Assembly: GCF_024684275.1 (NCBI RefSeq)
Contig: NZ_JAIKXF010000019.1
Coordinates: 1-7,125, forward strand
Direction of reading: 5' to 3'
Source: Ruminococcus sp.
GTDB taxonomy: Bacteria; Bacillota_A; Clostridia; Oscillospirales; Ruminococcaceae
DNA length: 7,125 bases
Below are positions 6,041 through 7,125 of the stretch, in pieces. The position numbers and the translations under genes are program-made. Under the pieces are notes generated by a model. It was not told the origin of the DNA. It made no database searches and saw only the letters and a program-made list of their open reading frames with translations. Position 1 is the stretch's first letter; the number at the start of each line of letters is the position of its first letter.

Positions 6041-6069
6041 GTGACAAACGTATATATATGTGGTATAAT
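6041..6069 (+). promoter_or_regulatory. Strong sigma-A promoter of the metallophosphoesterase
   Basis: GTGACA (6041-6046, five of six), an exact 17-bp spacer and a perfect TATAAT (6064-6069) preceded by TG at 6061-6062, an extended -10. Transcription should start near 6076, giving a leader of about 23 bases with the AGGTGAG ribosome site (6087-6093). This is the best plus-strand promoter in the window. Confidence 0.75.
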
Positions 6070-6098
6070 AAGGAATATCAGAAGGCAGGTGAGATACT

Positions 6099-6782
6099 AT
6101 GATGTATATAACAGGAGATATACATGGCTCTTTTGAGCCTATATTCGACCTTGTAGAGAAATACGAACCTAAAGAGGATGATATAATAGTTATTCTCGGA
6201 GATGTGGGCGTAAACTATACAGGAAGATTACGGGATAAATTTATAAAAGAAGAAATGAACAATATCGGAGTTACATTCTTTTGTATTCACGGTAACCATG
6301 AGAACCGTCCCCAGAATATAGCTTCATATCAGGAAAAGAACTGGAACGGCGGACGTGTCCTCTATGAGGAGGAGTATCCGAATATACTGTTTCCTGTAGA
6401 CGGAGACATATTTGAGCTTGAAGGCAATAAGTGCCTAGTTATAGGCGGCGCATACAGCGTTGATAAGTTCTATCGCCTGAGAAACGGATATAATTGGTGG
6501 CCGGACGAGCAGCCGTCGCCGACAATAAAGGAATACGTTGAGAAGCAGATAAAGAAAAATAAAATAGACGTAGTGTTTTCTCATACGTGCCCGTATAAAT
6601 ATATCCCCACAGAGTGCTTCCTTTCAGGAATAGATCAGTCAAAAGTAGATAACAGAACAGAACAATGGCTTGATACCATAGAAGAAGCAATAGAATATAA
6701 GGCGTGGTATCTCGGCCATTGGCATACTGATAAACGTATTGATAAAATGCACTTCCTGTTTCATGGCGTTGAAACGCTATAA
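6099..6782 (+). CDS. Calcineurin-like metallophosphoesterase
   Basis: A 227-residue cytosolic phosphoesterase of the calcineurin-like superfamily with every expected metal ligand in order: GDIHG (D7, H9), GDVG (D35), GNHE (N66, H67), SH (H162) and GHWH (H207, H209). The enzyme should bind two metal ions and hydrolyse a phosphomono- or diester. The substrate cannot be deduced, and the domain fills the whole protein without regulatory additions. Stand-alone forms of this size are frequent in gut Firmicutes and their phages. Two adjacent ATGs exist: 6099 is five bases from AGGTGAG and 6102 is eight bases away; either is possible. A second reading frame with its own ribosome site begins 21 bases downstream but is broken by an IS256 remnant, so this was probably the first gene of an operon. 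Confidence 0.92.
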   Translation: MMYITGDIHGSFEPIFDLVEKYEPKEDDIIVILGDVGVNYTGRLRDKFIKEEMNNIGVTFFCIHGNHENRPQNIASYQEKNWNGGRVLYEEEYPNILFPVDGDIFELEGNKCLVIGGAYSVDKFYRLRNGYNWWPDEQPSPTIKEYVEKQIKKNKIDVVFSHTCPYKYIPTECFLSGIDQSKVDNRTEQWLDTIEEAIEYKAWYLGHWHTDKRIDKMHFLFHGVETL

Positions 6783-6796
6783 GAATAAAAAGGAGA

Positions 6797-7125
6797 TTAT
6801 AACTTGACAATAATAGAAATAAGAGGCGGTATGATCTGTCCCTCGCTGCGGACATGATAGTGTATAGCGTCGAGAAATACAACTGCGTATACGCTTTCAA
6901 GCGGTCTCTGCTGCCATTCCTTCGCTACAGGGAGCACTTTATCAGTGATACGGCTGACGGTAGTATCTGAGATTTCCAGACCGTAAATATCACGGATATG
7001 ATCCTCAATATCTGATGTAGACATACCTTTTGCATACATGGAGATGATCTTGTTCTCCATATCCTGGGATATGCTTGTCTGATTCTTAGGCAGTATCTTA
7101 GGCTCAAATTCACCATTTCTGTCAC
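6797..7125 (-). pseudogene. IS256-family (Mutator-type) transposase, truncated and running off the right edge
   Basis: The minus strand reads an IS256-type transposase without a stop from the window edge: EPKILPKNQ, then MENKIISMYAKGMSTSDIE, IYGLEISDTTVSRITDKVLP, EWQQRPLESVYAVVFLDAIHY and HVRSEGQI. The aspartate in FLDAIHY is the first residue of the DDE catalytic triad. Family likeness stops after EGQI (near base 6831). The last eleven residues (IPPLISIIVKL) are read from neighbouring DNA up to a chance TAA at 6797-6799. More than half of a typical protein of about 400 residues, including the second aspartate and the glutamate, is absent, so this copy cannot be active. The N-terminus lies beyond 7125; the internal ATG at 7060 is not the true start. 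Confidence 0.88.
6804..6857 (+). pseudogene. 5' stub of a gene cut off by the IS256 fragment
   Basis: AGGAG (6791-6795) sits eight bases before a TTG codon at 6804, opening a frame that reads MTIIEIRGG, a credible beta strand running into a glycine turn. At about 6830 the sequence passes into the complement of the IS256 transposase gene and the frame meets a stop at 6855-6857. So only about nine codons look native. The start resembles that of P-loop ATPases that follow with a GxGKS motif, but the motif itself is missing, so that identity is speculation. The 21-base distance from the phosphoesterase stop indicates an operon partner lost by insertion or deletion. Confidence 0.45.

Noticed and set aside
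6439..6900. 153-codon minus-strand frame with hydrophobic stretches
   Set aside because: It is the antisense shadow of the phosphoesterase and crosses the IS junction near 6830.
6925..7125. Second minus-strand frame at the right edge
   Set aside because: It is a shifted frame of the IS256 transposase, whose true frame matches the family throughout.

Overview
The window looks like accessory chromosomal DNA from a gut or rumen Firmicute, most likely an Oscillospiraceae/Ruminococcus-type organism. This rests on moderately AT-rich DNA with heavy ATA/AGA codon use, strong AGGAGG-type ribosome binding sites, sigma-A-like promoters with extended -10 boxes, a LytTR regulator paired with a DUF3021 membrane protein, and IS21- and IS256-type insertion sequence remnants at the two edges. 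The genus is inferred from general resemblance and is not proven.

Layout. Bases 1-244 hold no gene but look like one end of an IS21-like element. There are five copies of a GGTAAGTTGC motif on a 21-bp period, and a near-consensus promoter firing leftwards, out of the window, where istA would lie. The outer edge of this end carries a perfect TTGACA box pointing into the host genes. Bases 356-2063 hold a metallo-beta-lactamase-fold hydrolase, then a translationally coupled LytTR regulator and DUF3021 four-helix membrane protein. This last pair is the standard LytTR regulator/membrane-inhibitor arrangement. Bases 2123-5422 hold three poorly characterised genes on the same strand: a small membrane protein with a bacterial PH-like tail, a four-helix membrane protein with a large beta-rich soluble region (weakly DUF2931-like), and a 367-residue acidic soluble protein. 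Together they look like an accessory or immunity-type cassette, but no function can be proved from sequence.

Bases 5585-5974 hold a small XRE-family regulator with an inverted repeat bracketing its promoter and start, ending in a good intrinsic terminator. Bases 6041-6782 hold a single-domain metallophosphoesterase with an excellent promoter of its own. Directly after it a new reading frame begins (ribosome site, TTG start, nine credible codons) but is cut by a truncated IS256-family transposase on the opposite strand that runs off the right edge.

All intact genes are on the plus strand. The only minus-strand signals are the two insertion sequence remnants, which suggests an island that has collected insertions at both edges.
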